The position numbers and the translations under genes were made by a program. This document shows, piece after piece, positions 35,940-45,114 of a stretch of DNA of 64,000 nucleotides (its first letter is position 1; every line of letters starts with the position of its first letter). The stretch is from Kappaphycus alvarezii. Lineage: Eukaryota; Rhodophyta; Florideophyceae; Gigartinales; Solieriaceae. The notes below the pieces were generated by a model. It was not told where the DNA came from, did not search any database, and saw only the letters and a list, made by a program, of their open reading frames with translations. The stretch covers positions 2,976,001 through 3,040,000 of the forward strand of contig NADL03000451.1 in the NCBI GenBank assembly GCA_002205965.3, given 5' to 3'.

Positions 35940-36235
35940 GATTCGAAGTTTCCAAAAATGTGCGAAATTACGTCTTTTTGTGGAGTAAAACTGAAAACAT
36001 GCGAAATTGGGCATTTTTTGTTGTAAAATTGACATTCTTTAACCAGCTTACAGAATGAATGACGAATCCAAAGTTTTCGAAAACATGGGAAACTACGTCA
36101 TTTTGTATAGAAAAACTGAAAACATTCGAAATTAGGCTATTCTGTGTTCTAAGATATTTTCTGTCAATGGGCGACCCCAAATTCGAAGTTTTCGAAAACA
36201 TGCGAAATTACATCATTTTGTATAGTAAAAACTCG
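35940..36235. repeat. tandem repeat, unit about 120 bp (AAGTTTTCGAAAACATG family)
   Basis: Three units start with GATTCGAAGTTTCCAAAAAT-like text at 35940, about 36063 and 36181. Each continues GCGAAATTAC and TCATTTTGTATAG, with a GAAAACAT(G/T)CGAAATT(G/A)GG half-copy between. It is distinct from the array just upstream. Confidence 0.8.
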
Positions 36236-36479
36236 TATATTGGGAAATAGGCGTTCTGGGTGATTTTCATAACTCCACGAATGAAGGGCAGGGTTTTGCC
36301 ATTTCGGGAGCGATAATATATGGGGTTTAAGGGGAAAAGTCGTTTTAAGGGTGTTTGAGGCCTCGAAGGTGGAATTTTTTTGGACAATGCGAATGAATAT
36401 ACGAAATAAGTCGCAGTTTTTTTCAAAATTTTTGGACCAATCAGAATCGAGTGCTTCTGACATTCGTACTAGAGGGGTG

Positions 36480-38024
36480 CGATGGTTATATGAGTGGGGG
36501 TGAGGTGAAACTACCCAGGGCGACCTGACTGAGCAGATGTAGTAATCTCCAATGCTAGCGTCCGCAGGGCGGGCCCCCCGTCGACATGTACCAGAAACGG
36601 GGGACAGGACTGCTCTCTTCGATAACCTTTTCTTGACAAGCCTTTGCTACTGTCCACGGGAGCGCGAGGCGAAACCACTCAGATGAGCACGGCAGTAAAA
36701 TCTGGTCCACCTGGAACCTGGGCAGCGGTAGTAGTCTCGCGAGCAGACAGCGGAGTTGAGCAAAATGGTTCCCATCCACTAAAGCATGTTTAGAAGACTC
36801 GAAGATACAACTGAGGCTGGCGGAGGGTGGTGATGTGTTTGAGCATAGCTACGCATCACGCTTAAACCTGGAGTAGGTGACGGAATTCTCTGAGAATGTG
36901 GGTGACCACAGTGCGGGGTGTCAGATGAAGACGGCCCCTGGCATGTGTTGAGACAACTGTAGAACACCTTTTGGGACAGAATATGATGGTTGCTAACGTT
37001 GATTGATGCAGGATGGTGGCGGGTAGCGAGTACCGCCGTGCGCCGTCTGGATGAGGAGGGGTGCAATGACTGACGTTATGAGAAAGTATGGCGTGCATTG
37101 TCGTTTCGGGACTGCTTTTTTTATCGGCGAAAAGTAGGCGGCAAGGTCACAAACTATTCAAGTGCGTGGTGTGCGGGAAAGGGTTGTTTTCGACATACTG
37201 AGAGTGTCCCAGTACTGCATGTCCTCACGTATAATAGAGGGATGGTCGATCTTTTCGAAAAAGTATTCTCGGACAGCGGCTGCCGGAATAATGTGGTTTC
37301 ATCAAATCCTTCTCTTTGAGATGCTGCCCGGAGATATGCTTCACAGTCTCCCGTACTTTCAAACTAGTAAACGGATCCATGTACAAGCAGTTTGCTGGGG
37401 CCAAAGTAGGCTAGATCGATCTGAAGGCTGATTGACTTGTAAGGTGTGTAGGAAATGATTCTGTTCAGGAGTTGGGGATGGCTGCGAGTACTAATCGCAT
37501 GTATGGTAGGTAGTTTGTGGGCTTCGAGTTCCGAAAAAGTAGTGCTTCAGAGGTGCTGTTTCCGGGGCGGTGGATGCGGATTGTTTTCTTTGTATCTCAT
37601 TTCTGGTATGCGAGAGCACTATGGCCCCGAGAGACTGTTCAGATGGTTAAAGGAACGCAGTTGGGCATGTTTGGAGCTATATTTTCTCTGGGAAACTGGA
37701 GAAGGATGCCTGGAAGAATATGTGGCGACTGTAAGGTTGATCAAAATGAAGACATTGGCTAGGATAAGCTATGAGTAGGAGACTTTTACTGTGCAAGTAC
37801 TGTCGCGTGGAGATGTTTTCTGATCGGAAGCAATGTTTTGGAGAGTGTGACTCTGGCGGGTAGAAGGGTGGTGAAGGATGGTTCCTCGAAACGTTTCTGT
37901 TTGCGCCGGAGGGAGCTCTGTGTAAGGTCGTATAAATGTTGAAAAAGCCCGAGATGGGAACCGCGGTGGTGTGAATGCGGCGACACCTTCTTGGTGACTG
38001 TGCGAAAGGGAGTAGTGAGTAGCC
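36480..38024. other. upstream flank of rDNA unit (intergenic/external spacer)
   Basis: No conserved coding sequence. The stretch runs up to the 18S start and is therefore spacer or external transcribed spacer. No Pol I promoter can be recognised by eye. Confidence 0.5.
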
Positions 38025-38845
38025 ACCTGGTTGATCCTGCCAGTGGTATATGCTTTCATCAAGGACTAAACTATGCAAGTGTAAGTATGAGTGATTTATA
38101 CAACGGAACTGCGAATGGCTCGGTAAAACAGCTATAGTTTCTTCAGTGGTAAATACTACTTTGATACCCGTAGTAATTCTAGAGCTAATATATGCCATAA
38201 AATCGGCGCTTTCGCCGTGGTATAAATTGGAGATACAAGCCAATATGGGGGGATTCACAATTTCTTTCTGATTGTACATGAGTGCGACGCACCGTTCAAG
38301 TTTCTGACCTATCAACTTTGGATGGTGAGGTGTTTTCTTACCCTGGTTGTGACAGGTAACGGACGGTGGGTGCGGGAATCCGAAGAGGGAGCCTGAGAAA
38401 CGGCTACCACATCCAATGAAGGCAAAAGGCGCGCAAATTACCCAATCCGGACACCGGAAGGTAGTGACAAGAAGCCATCTTTTAATTTGAGAATATTAGA
38501 GTGTTCAAAGCGGGCTTTTGCCATGAATGCATTAGCATGGGATAATAAAACAGGACTTGTTTCCCTTTTCGTTGGTTTGTGAAGAACGGGTAATGATTAA
38601 GAAGGACGGTTGGGGGCATTTGTATTCCGGCGTCAGAGGAGAAATTCTTGGATTGTTGGAAGACAAACGGCTGCGAAAGCGTCTGCCAAGGACGTTTTCA
38701 TTGATCAAGAACGGAAGTAAGGGGACCTACGACGATCAGATACCGTCGTAGTCTTTACTGTAAACGGTAAGGACTGAGGATGGGCAGAACTTGAAATTTG
38801 GCCCTCCAGCACCCTTCGGGAAACTAAAGTGTTTGCTTTGACGGA

Positions 38846-38892
<47 letters not shown>

Positions 38893-39533
38893 TCATCGGG
38901 TGTGGAGCGTGCGGCTAAATTTGACTCAACACGTGGAAACTTACCAGGTCCGGACATAGTGAGGATTGAAAGATTGGGAGCTCTTTCTTGATTCTATGGT
39001 TGGTGGTGCATGGCCATTCTTAGTTGGTGGAGTGATATTTCTGGTAAATTTCGGTAACCAGCGAGACCTGAGCGTGCTGGCTAGGCGCGACTACCGCTTT
39101 TTGGTAGTGAGACTGCCTTTCTAGACGGACTGCAGGCTTCTAGCCGGCGAAAGTTCCAGGCAATAACAGGTCTGAGATGCCCTTAGATGTTCTGGGCCGC
39201 ACGCGTGCTACACTGAGCGGGTCAACAGGTGAGGATGTGCGAAAGCGCTTTCCAATCTTTAGATACGCTCATGCTGGGGATCGAGGTTTGCAATTTTCCC
39301 TCTTCAACGAGGAATACCTTGTAAGCATGGGTCATCATACCGTGCTGAATACTGCCCTGCCCTTTGTACACACCGCCCCTCGCACTTACCGTTTGAGTGG
39401 TCTGGAAAGGCCTTAGGAGGGAAAGATGGACTGTGTTTCATGGACTGTTTGGCTCAAACTTGGTCACAGCTTATCACTTAGAGGAAAGAAAAGTCGTGAC
39501 AAGGTTTCCGTAGGTGAACTTGTCGACAAATAA
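38025..39533 (+). rRNA. 18S rRNA, internally deleted (probable pseudogene)
   Basis: It starts ACCTGGTTGATCCTGCCAG and ends near GTAGGTGAACTTGTCGAC. It is about 1.5 kb against the usual 1.75-1.8 kb. At about 38474-38490 the text jumps from the GGTAGTGACAAGAA site to GAATATTAGAGTG. This removes about 300 nt, including the universal 530-loop region (the GCCGCGGTAA site), which is absent from the unit. Other near-invariant sites are changed: CACACCGCCCCTCGC for CGCCCGTCGC, GTCGTGACAAGG for GTCGTAACAAGG, and GGCATCATCGGG for GGCACCACCAGG. AACAGCTATAGTTTCTTC and CGTGCTGGCTAGG resemble algal, especially red algal, 18S. It could not form a working small subunit. Confidence 0.93.
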
Positions 39534-39631
39534 TTCGACAGGTGTGCCTTCTTATTTTGGGAGGAGCATATTTTTGGTTCGCGAACCCAAACTTCCATAT
39601 TTATTATAAACCTAAAACAGAAAACTAAAAC
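39534..39631 (+). other. ITS1
   Basis: AT-rich spacer between the 18S end and the 5.8S start. It is unusually short, about 100 bp. Confidence 0.7.
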
Positions 39632-39795
39632 TAAAACCATAAAACCCATGATGATGGGTTTCCCGGCTCCAGCAAAGGTGAAGAACGTAGCAAACTGCGA
39701 AACGTAATGTGAATTGCAGAGCCAGTGGATTGTTTTGAACGCAAGTGGCGCTTGGGGGTAATCCTGCGAGCATGCATGTTTGAGTGTCCGCACAA
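39632..39795 (+). rRNA. 5.8S rRNA (diverged)
   Basis: The core GTGAAGAACGTAGCAAACTG and CGTAATGTGAATTGCAGAG matches the conserved 5.8S GATGAAGAACGCAGC...ACGTAATGTGAATTGCAGAA, and GCATGCATGTTTGAGTGTC near 39770 matches its 3' end. The 5' third is more diverged than usual, consistent with a decaying copy. The ends are approximate. Confidence 0.88.
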
Positions 39796-40137
39796 ATGTG
39801 AGTTTGCGTGTTGCAGAACAGAAATTTTCTGCCACGCTGCAGCTGATGGGTGTAGTCCATGGGGCGCGGAGGGTTGGCGCCCGCGCCCGCGGTCACCCAA
39901 AGTAGATAGTGTCTGAACACGACGCACGCCGTCACAGTAGTGTCTTGCCTCACCTTGGTTGCATTGCGGCGTGCTGCTGAGTAGGAAAATGCGAGTTTTA
40001 GGAAAGCGGTGTGCAAGCATTCGGTTGGCGGCGAGGGGAGGCGAACCGAACTATATTTATCCGTGTCCCGGTCAATGATTGCGTTGTGTAAGGAACTTAC
40101 AGTAGCGGTGGAGGCGAGACCTCACCAACACACTCGT
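39796..40137 (+). other. ITS2
   Basis: About 340 bp spacer between 5.8S and 28S. No other feature seen. Confidence 0.7.
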
Positions 40138-42304
40138 TTCGATCTCAAATCAGGCAAGGCAACCCGCTTAATCTAAGCATATTATTAAGCGTCGGAAAAG
40201 AAATCAACTAGGATTCCCCAGTAGCGGCGAGCGAGGCGGAGAGAGCCAAACATGAAAAGAATGCTTGCAGGCGTTGTATTGTGAGCGGCCTCTGGGGTGT
40301 CAGTGTGGGAAAATCGCATGGAAATGCGGGCCGTGGAGGGTGATAGTCCCGTCTGTCTCACCTAGGATTTACCGCATGAGGCTGTTTCAGTCCAGTCAGG
40401 TAGCTTGGGAATGCTGCTCTAATTGGTTGTAAATCTCATTGAAGGCTAAATAACGGCTGGAAACCGATAACGAACAAGTACTGTGAGGAAAAAATGCGAA
40501 GCACTTTGAAAAAAGGGTGAAAATAACCTGAAACCATCATTGGGGAAGCGAATTACTTTGGCATGAAAGGGCGCGGTGTGTGTACAGCCTGTTTGAGGTG
40601 CACTGGCACTAGTTCCTACCCGCCGTGGGCTGTCGGGGCCGATTTTGTGTCCCTGGCTGCTGAAGGCTCCCCCTAGCAGGGTTGAGGACGGCGGAGGGAC
40701 GACGCGATACGACCAGTCTCGAAACATGGACCAAGGAGTTTAGCGCGGATGCGAGTCAAACGGTTTGAAAGCCGGTGGGCGCAGTGAAAGCGACGTTGCA
40801 AAACGAGCAGTTTGAGGCAGTATGAGATCCTTTCATCTCCAGTCCGACATGGAGAATTTGCGCTGGGACCCGAAAGATGGTGTGCTAAGTCGGCGTAGGG
40901 AAAAAGCCAAAAGAAACTCTGGTGGGGGCTCGTAGCGGTGCTGACGTGCAAATTGCTCGTCAAACTTGGGTAGAGGGGCGAAAGAATAATCGAACCACGT
41001 AGTAGCTGGTTCATTACGAGGTTTCTCTCAGGATAGCGGGCCGACACGAGTTGTTCTGTGTGGCAAAGCGAATGATTAGCGCATTTGGGGACAGTACGTC
41101 TTCTGGAGATTCTCTAACTTTAAATTCGCAGGGGTGTCGCTGCTTGGTTGAGCGGCACCGGCAAAAACGTCGGCCCTGTGGGCCATTTTTAGTAAGCAGA
41201 ACCGGCGATACGGGATGAACCGTAAGCACGGTTAAGGCCCCAAGTTCCGGCTTATAGACCCTGCAAAAGGCGTTGATTCATAGAGACAGCGGTACGTTGG
41301 CTATGGAAGCCGTAATCCGCTATTAAGTGTGTGACAACTCACCTGTCGAATGAATTAGCCCCGAAAATGGATGGCGCTGAAGCAGGCGGCCGACAACTTG
41401 CCTTCTGGGTAAGAAAGGACCCATATGAGTGGGATGGCGTGGCGGCCATATCGATGCACGTGTGCAAACGCGTGTGGAACGGCCGACAGTGCGGATCTTG
41501 GTGGTAGTTGCATATATTCAAGCGAGATGCTTGAAGAGCGAAGCGGGGAAGGGTTCCACGCAAACATTGATTGTGAGTGGGTGAGTCGTTACTAAGCCGA
41601 GTAGAAATTGCTAAGTAGCGGCGAAATGGAAGCGGGTTGAAAGTCCTGCACACGGATGTGCACGCTAGACGCGACTGAAGGGGCGAAGACGCTGGCGACG
41701 GCGCTGGGCAGATTTTTATTTTCTATTTGACCAGTTTGCTCGCGCGGTGTGAAATCCGCTTGCCGGGAGAAACACGCGTGTAAGGGCAGAGCATCGGGGC
41801 TTTTCCGGCGTCCAGCTCACCATCGACGGCCCTGGAAATTTTGCCTTCTGAAAATCTCTGATTTGAACTCCACGCCGTGGCGTACCGATCTCCGTATGAG
41901 GTCCCCAAGGTGAACGGCCGCTGCTCAGTACAAATAATACAGGTAAGAAAGGGGGGCAAATTAGACCATTACTTCGGGGAAAGGGTTGGTTCTAGTGCTC
42001 CGTAGGAGTGGTTGCCGGATTCCGACGCGCACTGCTGTGTGGCGCTCGGCGCGGGAACTCGCGAGGGGACCTGTGCCGTGCCGCTGAGTCTCCGCGCCGC
42101 CACGCCTGGCGACACCCACGGCATGCATCAGAATGGAGTAGGAACCGGCAAAGGGGATCCGACTTTTTAACTAAAACAAAGCATTACAAGGGCCGTGGCC
42201 GGTGATCACGCAATGTGATTTCTGCTCAGTGCTCTGAATACCAAGGTGAATAGATTCAATCAAGCGCAAAGTAAACAACAGCTATACCTATGACTCTTTT
42301 AAGG
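40138..42304 (+). rRNA. 28S rRNA, 3'-truncated (pseudogene)
   Basis: It begins TTTCGATCTCAAATCAGGCA and continues with AAGCATATTATTAAGCG, CACGTAGTAGCTGGTTC near 40995, CCCGAAAATGGATGGCGCTG near 41361, GATCTTGGTGGTAG near 41495 and CAATGTGATTTCTGCTCAGT near 42210. Homology stops at TATGACTCTTTTAAGG (42289-42304). That motif in intact 28S (ATGACTCTCTTAAGGTAGCC) is the target of R2 retrotransposons and of the I-PpoI homing endonuclease. The remaining roughly 1 kb, including the peptidyl transferase centre and the sarcin-ricin loop, is not found in the window. Confidence 0.92.
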
Positions 42305-42829
42305 CAGCGTTGGAAAGGGGAATGCAAGCTCGCATTTATTTAAAGTGCCCACACTTACATCCATAAGGATCAACAGTGGACACTATGATCATTTAGTTCG
42401 TTCGGGTAATCGATCGAGCCTCTAAACCTAGGAAGCAATGGGGCAGAGCTAAGAGACTAGCTACAGGCGCTTACAGTGCATCCCGTAATAGTCTAATGCC
42501 ACGTTGGTGTGGTGTACCCTTACCAGCGATGGTACCCATTTCCTGTCGGTTTGCCGGGCCAAATCCTAAAAAATCTACTGATTTTGTCTCAGGACGAAAT
42601 GAGCGTTTGCACGCCATTCTGCTGGGCCAAATTCCAGAATATCATCTTCCAGCATGAGACAGTTGTAGTCCGAGCCGATCCCAGCAACAACATAAATAGA
42701 CGTTTGTCGCTTGTTGTCGTTGGAGGGCACCGCTTCTCCTCCAAGTCTCCACTCCAATCCGTTTTCCTTCTAATCGTTCCTTCTTCCCAAGTTTCCAATC
42801 TTCACTTCATCCCCCCTACCAATATCTAT
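42305..42829. other. post-28S breakpoint sequence
   Basis: It starts immediately after the 28S break. No R2 protein or 28S continuation is visible. A pyrimidine-rich leader (about 42770-42826) precedes the reading at 42830. Confidence 0.45.
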
Positions 42830-43099
42830 ATGGTTGGGGGCATCAAGCGCACGGTGAAGCAGGCCGCTGAGGAGGACCGTCACCGCCAGTTGGCCTTGGA
42901 GCGCATGGCCGCATTGCGCGCAGAGGAGGAGCGCGCGGCGGCGAGTCGCGCAAGTAACGAATCAGAGTCCAATTCCAAGAGTGGCGCGGAGGCTGGGCCG
43001 TCAGAATCGAGGTCTGGGAAGCATAACTTTGCCACACTTTTTAACTGTAAAACGTTTAAACCAAACGCAGTCTTCGTATTTTCAGGAGGCGTTAGCTGA
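42830..43099 (+). CDS. hypothetical Ala/Glu-rich coiled-coil protein (first exon?)
   Basis: The ATG at 42830 follows a long pyrimidine-rich leader and opens MVGGIKRTVKQAAEEDRHRQ, then a GC-rich Ala/Glu/Arg coiled coil and a Ser-rich end (SNESESNSKSGAEAGPSESR). Base composition jumps against its neighbours, which supports coding. The reading could splice: TTCGTATTTTCAG at about 43070-43083 is an intron-like acceptor, and the following frame gives EALADRRNHPSDLVSDL before a stop. Function unknown. It may be the edge gene of cassette copy B or of whatever inserted in the 28S. Confidence 0.4.
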   Translation: MVGGIKRTVKQAAEEDRHRQLALERMAALRAEEERAAASRASNESESNSKSGAEAGPSESRSGKHNFATLFNCKTFKPNAVFVFSGGVS

Positions 43100-43509
43100 T
43101 CGGAGAAACCATCCCTCAGACCTGGTTTCTGATCTGACTAGCGTGATTATGGCTTATTGAAAACCATATTTTCCGTAATGAAGTTGTTTTATGGGACGTA
43201 CGCCTCTAGATATGAGGCCTCTGGACAAGGTGACCCCGACGAGCTTGTGATATTCGCTCAAGGCAGGAACACTACGAGAGCAATCCCGAGAAAATCAATA
43301 AAATTTATTACGTGCACGCATTAAAAACAATATTTCAAAAAATTGTTGCCATTTTATTGGTACATCACTTAAATTGTAATGCGAACTATCCATGCCACAC
43401 TATTCCAACGAAAAAGTTTCAGTGGAAATCATATACCAATGCTGCAAACCCCTTCCCTAGTAATATTATTGGGTGCCACCCCATGAACTTCATTCAGGCA
43501 ACTTAAAAT
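43100..43509. other. no gene recognised
   Basis: Spacer between the coiled-coil reading and gene T copy B. It may contain the second exon noted above (about 43084-43160). Confidence 0.4.
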
Positions 43510-44961
43510 TCATTGAATTTGAGATAGGAGGTACTCTGAAGTTAGAGGATCTGCCACCTCTTCGCACAGTACGTCCCCTGCAGCTGCAACTGCAGGCATG
43601 GTCAAATCCAATTTCCCACTAATTCTACTGGGATTGCATATACTCCTTGACCATTTCTTTCGGTTCGGTTCCTCCCCTCTGCGCCATGTCATCATGAACT
43701 GACGGTAGTCTACATCTTCGTTTCCTTCAGCAAAAGGATCTATATGGCTTCCGGGTATCAAAGTCGAACGTTGCAGGGCTGCAGCGAACTTCTGTGAACC
43801 AGCCAACCACTCGCGAGTCGATCTCCAAAGAGCATTCCCGCGATGCGATTTAGAAAACTCCTCATCCAATTCATCTTCGTCCCTAACAACACGACCGCAA
43901 CTCCTTCCAGCAAAAAGGGTAGCAGGTTTCGCTTCATTCATCCTATCATAGTCGTAAGACCCGACTACTCTGAGCAGCTGTCCAGCGGGCCCTTTTTCTG
44001 TTCGCTGAATTATTTGGTTTCGATCGTAAACAGAGGTTAGTCCAACTTGATCACACAAAACACCCATGGAAGAGAAAGATATGCAGAACTATTCCACGCT
44101 GTCGGCAGGGTCCTGCGTGTAGTGAAATGCCGGGAAAAACTTCACCTGTCCTTCTCCCTTTGCGGTTTCCCAAGCGAAAATTTCCTCAGCAAAGAGACTG
44201 AAATGCTCCAGTATGCAGTCTACAGACAGTCTGACAACGTTTTGGAGTATTGCCTTAGCCGGTAAGTAGTCATTGGTACCGTCAAAGATCTTCTATTTAG
44301 CCGGAGTTCGCTAAGTACACTGAGCAAGAACACAGAGCTTGTGACGAAGCACAGCCTTCAAGCACTCAACCGTTTCACTTGAAGAGGGAGGACTCCCTCT
44401 TTTCAGTATTTTATAGTTCAATTCAACTCGCCTTTGCATTCCTACTACTTCCGCGCCCAATCGCGCATGGCTTTCACAAAGCCTCATTAGTGTCCTATCG
44501 ATCTCTATGTATGATTTCCGCAGACGCTTCTGACATATATTGACCTGTCGTCCTGTTCCATGCAATGAGCTACCTTCCCACTCGCTTTCTGATGAAATCA
44601 AAATCTTTTCTTCCGTCCTGCCGGCCTTATGCTCAGATACCGTTCGCCATTCCAAAAATGTGTTGTTGTTGACATATATTTCCTCCTCTGTAACCCTGAG
44701 CAAGTGACCTGGAAGAAACTCAACCTCATCCTCCGAGCCCTCGTACGTTTGATCACCATCCCTCAAGCAGCGATACTGCAGGACTGCAGATGCTAGTACT
44801 CTCTGTCCAGATTTCTCGGTGCAGTCTTGAAATCTCTGAATGCTTTTTAAATCCGCCTTCCACCACTTTGTCGACCCATCGTCGAGCTCCCACAATAACT
44901 CCCCAACATCAATGACACATGGAAGAAACGTCTCGTTTCTGCACGAGCGGGGCCTCTCCAT
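43510..44961 (-). pseudogene. cassette gene T, copy B (unrecognised)
   Basis: A single minus-strand frame of about 484 codons from the ATG at 44961 (MERPRSCRNETFL), with three in-frame stops (two near 44300, one near 44080), all TAG, and no frameshift. Blocks: VGELLWELDDGSTKWWKADL, RVLASAVLQYRCLRDGD, EVEFLPGHLLRVTEEEIYVN, FLEWRTVSEH, a helix (KRLRKSYIEIDRTLMRLCES), FDGTNDYLPAKAI near 44290, GQLLRVVGSYDYDRMNEAKP near 43975, NALWRSTREWLAGSQKFAAA near 43830 and RQFMMTWRRGEEPNRKKW near 43690. All align with copy A (26038-27529). The N-terminal part may be a chromatin-reader-like barrel (inference). Transcribed away from gene N copy B with only about 70-150 bp between starts. Confidence 0.6.
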
Positions 44962-45030
44962 ATATATGAAATATTGATGACGGCACGGGCTGCTTAACGA
45001 TAACGAACGTTGGAGGGCAGGGGTCAAGAC

Positions 45031-45038
45031 TATATAAA
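45031..45038 (+). promoter_or_regulatory. TATA box of gene N copy B
   Basis: TATATAAAA lies about 35-80 bp before the first codons of gene N copy B, inside the short divergent region shared with gene T copy B. On the minus strand TATATATG sits immediately at the T start. Confidence 0.5.
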
Positions 45039-45114
45039 ACGAGTTTCATTCCAATGAAAAGATTTTGCCATCGCTGACACATTGTCTAACTGAGTGTTTT
45101 TGGCAGCAAAGAAA

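Noticed and set aside
35640-36235. CRISPR-like array
   Set aside because: Units are long, diverged and tandem without distinct spacers, and the DNA is eukaryotic.
37677-42205. Long open readings on both strands across the rDNA
   Set aside because: They overlap clear rRNA sequence and have no protein motif.
42305-43099. An R2 retrotransposon after the 28S break
   Set aside because: No R2 zinc finger, RT or endonuclease motif is readable in the sequence after the break.
44280-44330. A 28-nt intron removing the two TAG codons in gene T copy B
   Set aside because: Its length is not a multiple of three while the frame on both sides is the same, so splicing it would break the protein.
43510-45027. 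TAG reassigned to an amino acid in this organism
   Set aside because: Other broken genes here carry TAA and TGA, and the three TAG codons are better explained as point mutations. Kept only as a minor note.
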